Part shown: piece by piece, positions 52,014-60,921 of the stretch
How positions within the stretch are numbered: position 1 is the stretch's first letter
How the letters are laid out: every line of letters begins with the position of its first letter
Origin: Bacteroidales bacterium
Lineage (GTDB): Bacteria; Bacteroidota; Bacteroidia; Bacteroidales; F082
Assembly: GCA_029983675.1 (NCBI GenBank)
Contig: JASBYY010000004.1
Location: 1-64,000, forward strand
Length of the DNA stretch: 64,000 nt
Reading direction: 5' to 3'
The notes under the pieces: generated by a model
What the model saw: the letters and a program-made list of their open reading frames with translations, nothing else
Databases searched by the model: none
Told to the model about the DNA's origin: nothing
Made by a program: the position numbers and the translations under genes

Positions 52014-54116
52014 TTATTCTGTAATCAACGAAAACTCCGCCACCGATCCTTGGGCATCGCGAGCAAAACCCGTTGCCTCGAATACTATAGACGTTCCGAC
52101 CACAGGAGTAAAACGCACTTCCTGTTCAATAGGGTTGTTCACAATGTTTGAAAACTCCCCTGCACATACAACACGACCGTCAACCGTCACCTTGTAATGG
52201 GTTATCGGATGCTGCGCATCACGTGATTGGTCGGGCAAATAACGGAATCCGCATATACTATGCTTCTCTTTTAATTGAATGGATATAATCCTTTCATTTT
52301 CATTTAGATATAAAAAAGAAAGCACATTCCCATCACATAGTTTTCGCGACTGGTCATCGTTAGGGGTAATAATGTGGTATTCCGTTGTCGGCAAGTCGAA
52401 ATACTTGGCAGCCACCGGACCATTTTGATGGCTTACCGGATCTATGGCAACTGCTTTCAGCGTAGCTTTCCCTTCAAGCACAAATGGAGCAAGATAGCGC
52501 ACAGACTGCATACTTGGCTCGCTTCCGTCCATCGTATAGAAAACCCATGCGTTCCTATCGGAGTTTGTGATAGTGACAACATTATTGAAATCACGCGAAA
52601 GGGTCGGTTCCGACAGCATGGGGGCAGCACAATAGGCTTCCACATTGCAAATACACAAGGGGCCTTTCGCCTGCTTGAAACGAACGCGCAGACGCTCTGC
52701 CTCAATAGTCTTAAACCTGACAATGCGCTTATAGCCTATGGTGGTCATTTCATCGTATGCCTCAACCGGAAGCCACTTCCCGTTGATGAAGTAATCCATT
52801 GAAAACCGCTCCACACGCTGTCCCAATGGAATGTACTCTTGAAGCACAACACGATTTATTCTTGTAAGTTCCTGAAACGAAAAAACAAGTTCTCCCTTGT
52901 TGACACCGTCTTCCGTAGCCCAATAACTATCCCATTTTCCGTCATTAACTTTTGGGGCAGCATACCGTTTTCCTCTTTCATTGTCGGCAACTACTCGGCT
53001 GTTTTTCAGCAGATTGTCATCAAAATCATCCATGATGCGCCGATGCCATTCCACGGCACGCATGGAATCGATGGCAGTAATTCTTCCGTCGGTGTTGACA
53101 GGAAAATTCAATAGTAATGTGGTATTATGACCAACTGTATTATAGTAAATATCAAGTAGTTGTGCCACACTTTTCACCTGATGATCTTCCCTATGATGAT
53201 AAAACCATCCGGGACGAATCGACACATCCGCTTCGGCGGGAATCCACGCATCGCCATGCGGATTACCTTGCGGAAGAAAATCCGTCTTGTCGAAGTCGGA
53301 AAGACTTGCCGTTGACCACTGGGTAGCATCCGCCCAGCCCTTTTCGTTGCCCACCCAGCGAATTGTCGGCACGGTTCCTCCAAAAACCATGGCTTCAGGA
53401 TTACGCCTGACAATAATATCCCGTGCCTTTTCGTAATCATAATAGGTCTTTGCATCGATGGCCCGTGTTTCATTTGCACCACCATACCAGCCGTTGCCTC
53501 CGTTTGCGCCATCAAACCAAAACTCGAAAATCGGGCTGTAATTCTCAATAAGTTCTTCAATTTGAGCATGATATGTTTTCACATAATCCGGTCGTCCGTA
53601 TTCAGCATCATGACGGTCCCAAGGCGACAAATACAGACCGAACTTCAGTCCGTGTTTCCGGCAAGCCGCAGACAAAGCGCCCACCAAATCGCCCCGTCCA
53701 TTATCGAATGGCGTGTTGGAAATATTGTAGTCGTTTGTTTTTGTTGGCCAAAGTGAAAAACCGTCACAATGCTTCGCTGTGAGGATCACCGCCTTCATGC
53801 CACAAGCCTTGAGTGTCTGCACCCATTGTTCACAGTCTATTTCGGTCGGATTGAAACTGCCCACCGCTTCGTTTCCATAGCCCCATTCCACGTCGTTGAA
53901 CGTGGTGATTCCAAAATGAATGAAAGCATAGGTCTCCAACTGATGCCATGCCACCTGTTCGGCTGTCGGCAAAGCCCCGACGGGATCCGGTGCCTTTGTC
54001 ACGCAGGAAACCATCAGCATCATAACGGCAATGGCCGACAGCGCACCTTTTATTCGGAATTGTTGGCGTATAAAAACACTTAAATGCCTCTGTTGGGGAA
54101 TAAAATTTTTTTTCAT
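52014..54116 (-). CDS. alpha-L-fucosidase (GH29), lipoprotein
   Basis: 700 aa. Signal peptide with lipobox LMVSC; GH29 catalytic barrel (YAFIHFGITTFNDVEWG, KAVILTAKHCDGFSLWPTK, FGLYLSPWDRHDAEYG) with nucleophile Asp in IFEFWFDGANGG. C-terminal discoidin/CBM32-like and chitobiase-C-terminal-like modules (about 385-700). Surface or periplasmic release of fucose from glycans. The first frame codon is a TTG at 54125; the ATG at 54116 is preferred. Promoter box at 54134-54141. Next to, and divergent from, a galactose operon, so mucin- or milk-type glycans are a plausible source. Confidence 0.9.
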   Translation of the reverse strand: MKKNFIPQQRHLSVFIRQQFRIKGALSAIAVMMLMVSCVTKAPDPVGALPTAEQVAWHQLETYAFIHFGITTFNDVEWGYGNEAVGSFNPTEIDCEQWVQTLKACGMKAVILTAKHCDGFSLWPTKTNDYNISNTPFDNGRGDLVGALSAACRKHGLKFGLYLSPWDRHDAEYGRPDYVKTYHAQIEELIENYSPIFEFWFDGANGGNGWYGGANETRAIDAKTYYDYEKARDIIVRRNPEAMVFGGTVPTIRWVGNEKGWADATQWSTASLSDFDKTDFLPQGNPHGDAWIPAEADVSIRPGWFYHHREDHQVKSVAQLLDIYYNTVGHNTTLLLNFPVNTDGRITAIDSMRAVEWHRRIMDDFDDNLLKNSRVVADNERGKRYAAPKVNDGKWDSYWATEDGVNKGELVFSFQELTRINRVVLQEYIPLGQRVERFSMDYFINGKWLPVEAYDEMTTIGYKRIVRFKTIEAERLRVRFKQAKGPLCICNVEAYCAAPMLSEPTLSRDFNNVVTITNSDRNAWVFYTMDGSEPSMQSVRYLAPFVLEGKATLKAVAIDPVSHQNGPVAAKYFDLPTTEYHIITPNDDQSRKLCDGNVLSFLYLNENERIISIQLKEKHSICGFRYLPDQSRDAQHPITHYKVTVDGRVVCAGEFSNIVNNPIEQEVRFTPVVGTSIVFEATGFARDAQGSVAEFSLITE

Positions 54117-54133
54117 TGTTTTCAAATTTCGGT

Positions 54134-54247
54134 CAAAATTAGCATTTTAGCATATACAATATGTGAGAAATGCTTTTTTTTTCAACATAATAACATATCG
54201 GAACACGTTTTTTTGCTAATTTGCGGGCATTTAACAATGTATTTTTG
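54134..54247. promoter_or_regulatory. divergent promoters of the fucosidase gene and the galactose operon
   Basis: Minus-strand TAATTTTG at 54134-54141 is 17 nt before the fucosidase ATG. Plus-strand TATTTTTG at 54240-54247 is 17 nt before the galK ATG. The AT-rich spacer could hold a shared regulator site; none is recognised. Confidence 0.5.
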
Positions 54248-54264
54248 TATTAAAAACGGACACT

Positions 54265-55416
54265 ATGGACCTACAGCAACTGCAACGTACATTTGAAGCG
54301 CGTTTTGGCCAGCACGGTGCGCTATACACATCGCCCGGACGCATCAACCTGATTGGCGAACACACCGACTACAACGGCGGCTTTGTCTTTCCCGGCGCTA
54401 TTGACAAAGGCATTTATGCCTGCATTCGCCTGAACGGCACTTCTACCGTCCGCGCCTACTCCGTCGATTACGACGATTATTGCGAGTTCGGTCTGCACGA
54501 AGAAGACAAGCCCCAAGCAGCCTGGGCGCGGTATTTGTTCGGCGTATGTCGTGAAATGGATAAACGCGGCTTCGCACCGAGCGGTTTCGACACCGTTTTT
54601 GCCGGCGATGTGCCTCTGGGAGCGGGACTGTCGTCATCGGCAGCCTTAGAAAGCGTTTTCGCCTTTGCCCTCAACGACTTGTTGCATCTGAATATCGACA
54701 AATTCGAGTTGGCTCGCATCGGGCAGTCAACGGAACATAACTATTGCGGCGTAAAATGCGGCATCATGGACCAGTTTGCTTCGCTATTTGGCCAGGCGGG
54801 TCACCTGATGAGACTGAACTGTACCACGATGGAGTTCGAATATTTCCCCTTTAACCCAGTGGGTTACAAGGTGGTGCTGCTTGATACCGCTGTGAAGCAC
54901 GAGTTGGCATCATCGGCATACAACAAACGCCGTGAGTCGTGTGAAAACGCCTGCGCCCATATTGCGGCAAAGCATCCCGATGTAAAATTCCTCAGCGATG
55001 CCACAATGGAGATGCTCAACGAGGTTAAGAATGAAATCAACACCGAAGATTATAAGCGTGCCGAATATGTCATTGGCGAGAAACAACGTGTGCTTGAGGT
55101 GTGCGATGCCTTGAAAAAAGGTGATTACGAGACTGTCGGGAAGTGCATGTACGGTACGCACCAAGGCATGAGCAAGCTCTACGAGGTGAGTTGCGAGGAG
55201 TTGGATTTCCTCAACGACATCGCCAAGGAATGTGGCGTGACAGGTTCTCGCGTCATGGGCGGTGGCTTCGGCGGCTGTACCATCAACCTTATCGAAGAAG
55301 CTCTGTATGAGCCATTTATTGCAACAGCAAAACAAAAGTTTGCCGAAGAATTTGGTCACGATCCAAAGGTATATGAGGTCACCATTTCCGATGGGGCAAG
55401 AAAAATCGGTGAGTAA
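54265..55416 (+). CDS. galK: galactokinase
   Basis: 383 aa GHMP kinase, phosphorylates galactose at C1. SPGRINLIGEHTDYNGGFVF, ATP loop VPLGAGLSSSAALESVFA, GIMDQFASLFGQAGH and GGGFGGCTINLI are intact. First gene of the galK-nucleotidyltransferase-galM-transporter operon. Confidence 0.96.
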   Translation: MDLQQLQRTFEARFGQHGALYTSPGRINLIGEHTDYNGGFVFPGAIDKGIYACIRLNGTSTVRAYSVDYDDYCEFGLHEEDKPQAAWARYLFGVCREMDKRGFAPSGFDTVFAGDVPLGAGLSSSAALESVFAFALNDLLHLNIDKFELARIGQSTEHNYCGVKCGIMDQFASLFGQAGHLMRLNCTTMEFEYFPFNPVGYKVVLLDTAVKHELASSAYNKRRESCENACAHIAAKHPDVKFLSDATMEMLNEVKNEINTEDYKRAEYVIGEKQRVLEVCDALKKGDYETVGKCMYGTHQGMSKLYEVSCEELDFLNDIAKECGVTGSRVMGGGFGGCTINLIEEALYEPFIATAKQKFAEEFGHDPKVYEVTISDGARKIGE

Positions 55417-55508
55417 ACAATTGGCATATTGCAACTTGCTGACAATAAAATAATTATAACAAAAAAAAGCATTTTTTCATAATACAATTATAAATGACAT
55501 ACAACACC

Positions 55509-56408
55509 ATGAAACCCACCTTATTAGTATTGGCAGCCGGAATGGGGTCGCGCTATGGTGCGCTCAAGCAAATGGACGGTGTCGGTCCAAACAACGAAGC
55601 CATCCTCGACTACTCCATCTTTGATGCCAAACGCGCCGGTTTTGGCAAAGTCGTCTTCGTCATCCGCAAAGACTTTGCTGAGGCCTTTCAATCCATTAAC
55701 AACGCCGAACGTTTTGGCTTGCCTGTGGAATACGTCTATCAAAGCCTTGACAGTCTTCCCGATGGTTTTTCCGTTCCCGAAGGCCGCATCAAGCCTTGGG
55801 GCACCTGCCACGCGTTACTCATGGCGAAAGGTGTTATCAACGAGCCGTTTACTGCCATCAATGCCGATGATTTCTATGGGAAAGAGGCCTACGAAGTCAT
55901 GGCGAAACACTTGATGGAATGTCAAGGTAAAATCGGAGCTTACAGCATGGTTGCTTATGAGCTGAAAAACACGCTCTCCGACTTCGGATCGGTATCGCGC
56001 GGCGTATGCACACAAGATGAAAACCACTATCTGAAGACCATTGTGGAACGCACTTCCATTGTAAAAACGGAACAAGGTGCCGCCTACTCCGATGAAAGCG
56101 GATCACATCCTTTGGAATTGAACACGCTGGTATCCATGAACTTCTTTGGTTTCACACCCGACTTTTTCGACTATGCCTCGAAAGGCTTTGTCGAATTTCT
56201 GAAAGGACCCGCCCAAACCAATATCAAAGCCGAGTTCTTCATTCCGCTCATGGTCAACCAAGCCATCAACGACGGCCATGCCAAACTGAAAGTCCTGTCG
56301 AGTGATGCGGTGTGGTTTGGTGTGACTTACAAAGAGGATAAACCCGATGTGATGCGTAAGATCAGCACCCTGATTGCCAATGGAATATATCCGAATAAAC
56401 TCTGGTGA
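55509..56408 (+). CDS. NTP-transferase family sugar-1-phosphate nucleotidyltransferase
   Basis: 299 aa from ATG 55509 (an alternative ATG is at 55494). Rossmann-like nucleotidyltransferase: LLVLAAGMGSRYGALKQMDG, KPWGTCHALLMAK, FTAINADDFYGKEAY and FFIPLMVNQAINDG. Position between galK and galM suggests it handles galactose-1-phosphate or glucose-1-phosphate; no galT or galE is in the window. Its bases 55640-55671 match CRISPR spacer 30296-30327 exactly. Stop is 1 nt before the galM ATG. Confidence 0.85.
   Translation: MKPTLLVLAAGMGSRYGALKQMDGVGPNNEAILDYSIFDAKRAGFGKVVFVIRKDFAEAFQSINNAERFGLPVEYVYQSLDSLPDGFSVPEGRIKPWGTCHALLMAKGVINEPFTAINADDFYGKEAYEVMAKHLMECQGKIGAYSMVAYELKNTLSDFGSVSRGVCTQDENHYLKTIVERTSIVKTEQGAAYSDESGSHPLELNTLVSMNFFGFTPDFFDYASKGFVEFLKGPAQTNIKAEFFIPLMVNQAINDGHAKLKVLSSDAVWFGVTYKEDKPDVMRKISTLIANGIYPNKLW
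55640..55671 (+). other. self-protospacer: perfect 32-nt match to a CRISPR spacer
   Basis: This sense-strand stretch (begins TTTTGGCAAAG, ends CATCCGCAAAG; encodes GFGKVVFVIRK) is the exact reverse complement of plus-strand spacer 30296-30327, over all 32 nt with no mismatch. The flanks do not continue the match into the repeat. With the array transcribed on the minus strand, the crRNA has the same sequence as the mRNA, so it cannot pair with it. Confidence 0.95.
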
Positions 56409-56409
56409 C

Positions 56410-57462
56410 ATGAAAATAGAATCTAAAACATGGGGCAAGACCCTTGACGGAAAGTCCATCATGCTTTATACTTTGACCAACTCATTGGGCTGCCGCGTGC
56501 AGCTGCATGATGTCGGTGCGGGTATTGTTTCCATCGTCGTTCCCGATCGCAACGGACGCATGGACGATGTGGTTTTGGGCTATGCCAAAGCGACGGATTA
56601 TTTTGGCGACGGTCCTTGCATGGGCAAGGTTCCAGGGCGCTTCGCCAATCGCATTGCCAACGGACGTTTTTCCTACGAACAGACCGAGTACCAGCTTGAC
56701 CTGATGCCCGGCAGGAACTACCATCTACATGGAGGTCCCATCGGATTCTCCAATCAGAAATGGGCAAGCCGAATCGAAGGCAACAGCGTGATTTTTAGCT
56801 ATTTGTCTGCTGATGGCGAAGCGGGGTATCCCGGTGAGGTGCTGGCACAAATCCGCTATACTTGGAATGATGAAAACGAGTTGATCATGGAGTTTTCGGC
56901 TTCCACAACCGCCCCCACCATCATCAATCTGACCAACCATAGCTATTTCAACCTGAAAGGCGAAGGCAACGGCGATATTCTCGACCATAATCTACAGCTC
57001 AATGCTTCAAATTACTTGCAAACCGACAACAACCTCATCCCGACAGGCACTCTTGTCGAAGTCGCTGACACTCCCATGGATTTTACCACGGAAAAGCGAA
57101 TTGGCAGAGACATACATCAGGACTATGATGCCATACGAAACGGCAAAGGCTATGACAGTTGCTGGGTAATCAACGGCTATGGGAAAAACAAAACCAATTT
57201 GGCTGCCACGCTCTCCCATGAAGAAAGCGGCCGTAGATTACAGATTTACACCACGCAGCCTGCCATTCAGGTATATACCGGAAACTGGCTTGAAGGTTGC
57301 CCCGAAGGGAAAAACGGACATGTCTATCACGATTATGACGGCGTGGCATTAGAATGTCAGGCTTTTCCGGATGCGCCCAACAACCCCAGCTTCCCAAACA
57401 CTTTCCTGCTTCCGGGAAAAAGCTACGAAGAAACCATCATTTTCAAATTTTCAACATTATAA
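56410..57462 (+). CDS. galM: aldose 1-epimerase (mutarotase)
   Basis: 350 aa. Interconverts alpha and beta anomers of galactose or glucose for galactokinase. GKVPGRFANRIANGRF, YHLHGGPIGFSNQKW, NLTNHSYFNLKGEG with its catalytic His, and ALECQAFPDAPNNPSFPN with the catalytic Glu. Start 56410 is 1 nt after the preceding stop; an upstream TTG in frame is disfavoured. Confidence 0.95.
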   Translation: MKIESKTWGKTLDGKSIMLYTLTNSLGCRVQLHDVGAGIVSIVVPDRNGRMDDVVLGYAKATDYFGDGPCMGKVPGRFANRIANGRFSYEQTEYQLDLMPGRNYHLHGGPIGFSNQKWASRIEGNSVIFSYLSADGEAGYPGEVLAQIRYTWNDENELIMEFSASTTAPTIINLTNHSYFNLKGEGNGDILDHNLQLNASNYLQTDNNLIPTGTLVEVADTPMDFTTEKRIGRDIHQDYDAIRNGKGYDSCWVINGYGKNKTNLAATLSHEESGRRLQIYTTQPAIQVYTGNWLEGCPEGKNGHVYHDYDGVALECQAFPDAPNNPSFPNTFLLPGKSYEETIIFKFSTL

Positions 57463-57477
57463 ATAATTCAAAGACAA

Positions 57478-58773
57478 ATGAGTACAAAAACAAAACAATG
57501 GGGTGCCATCATCGTAATGATCGCACTTTTTGCCATGATTGCATTTGTGACCAACCTGTGTTCGCCAATGGCTGTCATTGTAAAGAACCAATTTGGCGCC
57601 AGCAACTTCTTATCACAAATCGGTAACTACGGCAACTTCATTGCCTATCTCATCATGGGCATCCCCTCGGGCATGCTTATCAAGCGGTTTGGCTACAAGA
57701 AGACCTCTCTGATTGCCTTGGCTGTGGGCATTATCGGCATTCTGGTCCAATGGGCAAGTGGTAGATACGGCTTTGGCGTTTATCTGATCGGCGCATTTAT
57801 TGCGGGATTCTGCATGTGCATGTTAAACACTGTTGTCAACCCCATGCTCAACTTGCTTGGCGGCGGGGGCAACAAGGGCAACCAACTGATTCAAATCGGC
57901 GGTGTATTCAACTCTGCCGCTGCCGTTGCCGTTTACATCATCATGGGAGCACTCATCGGCGAGGCCACCAAAGCAAAGATCTCCGATGCCACACCTGCCT
58001 TGATGATTGCATTGGCCATCTTTGTCATCGGCTTTATTGTCATTCTCTTCACCAAAATCGAAGAACCGCAGCAACCTGTGGAGATCAAGGCCAACAAGGC
58101 TACGAAAGAAAAGTACAACGCTTTCTCTTTCCATCATTTCAAACTTGGAATCTTGGCTATTTTCTTATATGGCGGCATCGAAGTTGGCACCCCCACCTAC
58201 GTCCTTCAATATCTGACATCCGAACCTACCGCCGCAACGCCCGGCATTGGCATGAGCGGCACCATCGCGGGTCTCATCGTGGCCGTGTATTGGCTGATGA
58301 TGCTCGTTGGACGTTTTGTCGGAGGAGCCATTGGCGGAAAAGTGTCGTCAAAGGCCATGGTGACAACGGTTTCCATCGCTGCCTTCCTCCTCGTCCTCTT
58401 TGGCATGTTTGCCCCTACCGGCTGGCTTGTCAATATTCCCGGCATCGACTGGGCCAATCTGAGTGTTATTTGGGCCAAAGTACCCGTTGGCATCTTTGCC
58501 TTTATCCTTGTCGGGCTGTGTACCTCGGTGATGTGGGGAGCCATCTTTAATCTCGCCACCGAAGGATTGGGAAAATATACCGCCATTGCCTCCGGAGCTT
58601 TCATGACCATGGTCTTCGGTTTTGCCATCATGGTCGGACTGCAAGGACTTGTCGCCGACTGGACAGGCAGCTATATGACGAGTTTCATTGTCGTGTTGGC
58701 CTGTGCCGCATACATCTTGTTCTACGCCCTCATCGGATCGAGGAATGTCAACAAGGATATTCCTGTCGATTAA
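57478..58773 (+). CDS. sugar MFS transporter (FucP/GluP-like)
   Basis: 431 aa, about 12 membrane segments. Belongs to the sugar:H+ symporter branch related to fucose and glucose/galactose permeases (YLIMGIPSGMLIKRFGYKK, GFCMCMLNTVVNPMLNLLG, GGIEVGTPTYVLQYL, LVGLCTSVMWGAIFNLATEGLG). Galactose or glucose is the likely cargo from context (15 nt after galM). Fucose is possible given the fucosidase gene. Confidence 0.88.
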   Translation: MSTKTKQWGAIIVMIALFAMIAFVTNLCSPMAVIVKNQFGASNFLSQIGNYGNFIAYLIMGIPSGMLIKRFGYKKTSLIALAVGIIGILVQWASGRYGFGVYLIGAFIAGFCMCMLNTVVNPMLNLLGGGGNKGNQLIQIGGVFNSAAAVAVYIIMGALIGEATKAKISDATPALMIALAIFVIGFIVILFTKIEEPQQPVEIKANKATKEKYNAFSFHHFKLGILAIFLYGGIEVGTPTYVLQYLTSEPTAATPGIGMSGTIAGLIVAVYWLMMLVGRFVGGAIGGKVSSKAMVTTVSIAAFLLVLFGMFAPTGWLVNIPGIDWANLSVIWAKVPVGIFAFILVGLCTSVMWGAIFNLATEGLGKYTAIASGAFMTMVFGFAIMVGLQGLVADWTGSYMTSFIVVLACAAYILFYALIGSRNVNKDIPVD

Positions 58774-58791
58774 GCCTTTTCTTCATCACGC

Positions 58792-58828
58792 AAAAAAGCC
58801 TGCGACCCCAATGGTCGCAGGCTTTTTT
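58792..58828. terminator. bidirectional terminator of the galactose operon
   Basis: Perfect 10-bp stem GCCTGCGACC/GGTCGCAGGC (58798-58807 with 58813-58822), A6 before and T6 after, between convergent genes. Confidence 0.92.
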
Positions 58829-58845
58829 GCGTTTTCATAGTCATG

Positions 58846-59769
58846 CTAATTCTGAAAGAACGCCTTGATTTCGGTTTCTTTCATGCTTCGGAAGCCGTAT
58901 GCGTGCACGACCTTTCCCTTCTCCAGAAACACGATGACAGGAAAATTACCATCTGTTATTTTCAGCAACTGCACGACATCTTCATAAACCACGCTTTGAT
59001 AAGGACGGATACCGGTTTCTTCAAAAAAGCGGCCGATGCCCTCCGCAGTACCAAGAAAAGCACAATAAACGTTGTCCGCAGAAAAATGATAGTGTTCCTG
59101 CATCAACGACAACTTTTCCACCGCCATCTTGCAATAATCGCATCCGGTGCTGAAAAAACAAAGCACTTTCTTGCCTTCATCCAAGTGTAAGCTGTCTAAA
59201 GGCGCCTGTTGCATCGACTTGTAAAGCAGTTCTGTTTGCACCGACCCTTTTTCATTGTAGTTGGGCATATAATTGTCGGGAGGCGAAACGACAAAAACCA
59301 CTACCGAAGCAATGGCCGCCACTCCGATCAGTGCTAAGAAATCCCTCTTAAAGCGAAACCCCTTCACCTTATAAATCAAGACAAACAAGGCTAATAATGC
59401 TATATTCTTGACAATAGACTGCCAGGGATTGAGCTGTAGATATTCGCCGAAGCAATGGCAACTATCCATCCGTCCGATGACAAATGCATAGAATAGGAAA
59501 AAGGTATATCCGATCAACATCAGCACGCTACCCCACCACATCAGTTTATGCAGACAATTGGAAATCAACCCAATGCCAAGCACAAGTTCAGCGATAATGG
59601 CAGCTCGAGCCACTAAGAATGAAAAGTTCAGACTGAAAAAGTGATAGCTGTAGATATAAATTTCAAAACGATCCATGTCGGCAATCTTCACCACTGCCGA
59701 TACGACAAAAAGAATTCCCAACAACAGCTTTAGGAAAAACTTCCAAGTAATCTTCCGTTCTTGTTCCAT
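58846..59769 (-). CDS. DoxX/MauE-like membrane protein fused to a thioredoxin-like domain
   Basis: 307 aa from ATG 59769 (MEQERKITWK). Four or five membrane segments (about 10-165) with the cysteine motif SCHCFGEYLQLNPWQ typical of MauE/DoxX-like quinone-linked redox proteins. A periplasmic thioredoxin-like domain with CxxC in FFSTGCDYCKMA follows (about 190-307). Likely thiol oxidation or reduction outside the membrane. The longer frame from 59820 runs through the terminator hairpin of the previous gene and is rejected. Confidence 0.8.
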   Translation of the reverse strand: MEQERKITWKFFLKLLLGILFVVSAVVKIADMDRFEIYIYSYHFFSLNFSFLVARAAIIAELVLGIGLISNCLHKLMWWGSVLMLIGYTFFLFYAFVIGRMDSCHCFGEYLQLNPWQSIVKNIALLALFVLIYKVKGFRFKRDFLALIGVAAIASVVVFVVSPPDNYMPNYNEKGSVQTELLYKSMQQAPLDSLHLDEGKKVLCFFSTGCDYCKMAVEKLSLMQEHYHFSADNVYCAFLGTAEGIGRFFEETGIRPYQSVVYEDVVQLLKITDGNFPVIVFLEKGKVVHAYGFRSMKETEIKAFFQN

Positions 59770-59781
59770 AGCGCACAAAAA

Positions 59782-59812
59782 CAAAAAAAAGGAAACACGG
59801 ACCCGTGTTTCC
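59782..59812 (-). terminator. intrinsic terminator of the small lipoprotein gene
   Basis: 9-bp stem GGAAACACG/CGTGTTTCC (59791-59799 with 59804-59812), followed on the minus strand by T8 or more. Confidence 0.85.
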
Positions 59813-59832
59813 TTTTTCATCTCAAAAAAAGA

Positions 59833-60051
59833 TTAGTTTCTACGGCACTGGATGTCGGAATAAAGTGATTGCTGCGCAGTTTCCCACTGTTTGCAGGTCT
59901 TTTGCATGTTTTCCATCTCAGCAGCAGTATAAGTTTTACTTACTTCAACACCGCCAAGCTTATAAGTGCATTTACAATCTGTGTACTTGGCACACGAAGC
60001 AAAACCTGCCATGATGGCAACTGCGCCTAAAACTAACAATACTTTTTTCAT
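59833..60051 (-). CDS. small cysteine-rich lipoprotein
   Basis: 72 aa. Signal peptide with lipobox MAGFASC, then a short Cys-containing domain (CAKYTDCKCTYKLGG, MQKTCKQW, DIQCRRN). Related to the next gene, which shares the GFASCxK-T-C-C pattern after the lipobox. Function unknown; lies just upstream of the redox membrane protein. Confidence 0.75.
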   Translation of the reverse strand: MKKVLLVLGAVAIMAGFASCAKYTDCKCTYKLGGVEVSKTYTAAEMENMQKTCKQWETAQQSLYSDIQCRRN

Positions 60052-60155
60052 TTCAATAGATTTTGATTAATATTACAAATTTTCCGACCGCGCCCGCCAA
60101 CAATGCAGCTCAACAGCGGTCATGTTTCATTAAGCAAAATTCATACCAAATAAGG

Positions 60156-60452
60156 TCAGTGCCCTCCGTTATTCCCGCCTTGATTTCCACCACCAAACAA
60201 TTTATCCCAAAAACTGGGTTCTTGATCCTTATTGGGGTTGTCCACTTCACGGCAAATCACTTGCCCCCAGCCTTTGAACTCCTTTTCCTTGTCGCTGCAA
60301 GAACCGGCTTCCATATAATAAGGTTCGGTTTCCTCACCTAACATAACGGATTCATTGTTCACCACTGCCGAACACTGGCACCAAGTGGTCTTTTTGCATG
60401 AAGCAAAGCCAACCAAGGCTGCGATTGCGAATAAAAAGAATAGCTTTTTCAT
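60156..60452 (-). CDS. small cysteine-rich lipoprotein, paralogue
   Basis: 98 aa from ATG 60452. Lipobox LVGFASC, then KKTTWCQCSAVVNN, AGSCSDKEKEF and ICREVDNP, ending in a Gly/Asn-rich tail (GGGNQGGNNGGH). Paralogous to the 72-aa lipoprotein. A -7 box at 60478-60485 excludes the longer frame. Function unknown. Confidence 0.75.
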   Translation of the reverse strand: MKKLFFLFAIAALVGFASCKKTTWCQCSAVVNNESVMLGEETEPYYMEAGSCSDKEKEFKGWGQVICREVDNPNKDQEPSFWDKLFGGGNQGGNNGGH

Positions 60453-60477
60453 CAATTTCCTTTTGCTTTCAACGTTG

Positions 60478-60485
60478 CAAAGGTA
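60478..60485 (-). promoter_or_regulatory. -7 promoter box of the lipoprotein gene
   Basis: Minus-strand TACCTTTG, 25 nt upstream of ATG 60452. Confidence 0.5.
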
Positions 60486-60618
60486 CAAAAATTGCAAATG
60501 TTCAATTCAATATGAATAAGATCTTGTGCTAAATTAATCTATCTACTTAATAATCAACTGACAGTAGAAATATCACCAAAAAAAAGCGAAAAAGAGTGCT
60601 TGGTAATAAAAAAAAGAC

Positions 60619-60626
60619 TATTTTTG
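60619..60626 (+). promoter_or_regulatory. -7 promoter box of the tRNA pair
   Basis: TATTTTTG, 20 nt upstream of the mature tRNA-Ser 5' end. Confidence 0.55.
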
Positions 60627-60646
60627 CAGCCGCTAAGCAACCACCT

Positions 60647-60738
<92 letters not shown>

Positions 60739-60748
60739 AAAAGGATTT

Positions 60749-60823
60749 CGGGGTATGGCGCAGTCCGGCTAGCGCACCTGCTTTGGGAGCAGGGGGTCGA
60801 AGGTTCGAATCCTTTTGCCCCGA
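60749..60823 (+). tRNA. tRNA-Pro (anticodon TGG)
   Basis: Acceptor stem CGGGGTA/TGCCCCG (one G-U pair), anticodon loop TTTGGGA with TGG at 60784-60786, T-loop GGTTCGAATCC. No encoded CCA, unlike the serine tRNA. 14 nt after that tRNA and probably co-transcribed. Confidence 0.95.
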
Positions 60824-60849
60824 CTTGGTTAGGGACATTATCACATCAG

Positions 60850-60873
60850 GCCGCTATAAAAAGCGGCTTTTTT
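60850..60873 (+). terminator. intrinsic terminator after the tRNA genes
   Basis: Stem GCCGCT/AGCGGC (60850-60855 with 60862-60867), then T6. Confidence 0.85.
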
Positions 60874-60921
60874 GTTTCCTATAAACTACACTATATCAAT
60901 ATATTACATTAAGGTCACGAC

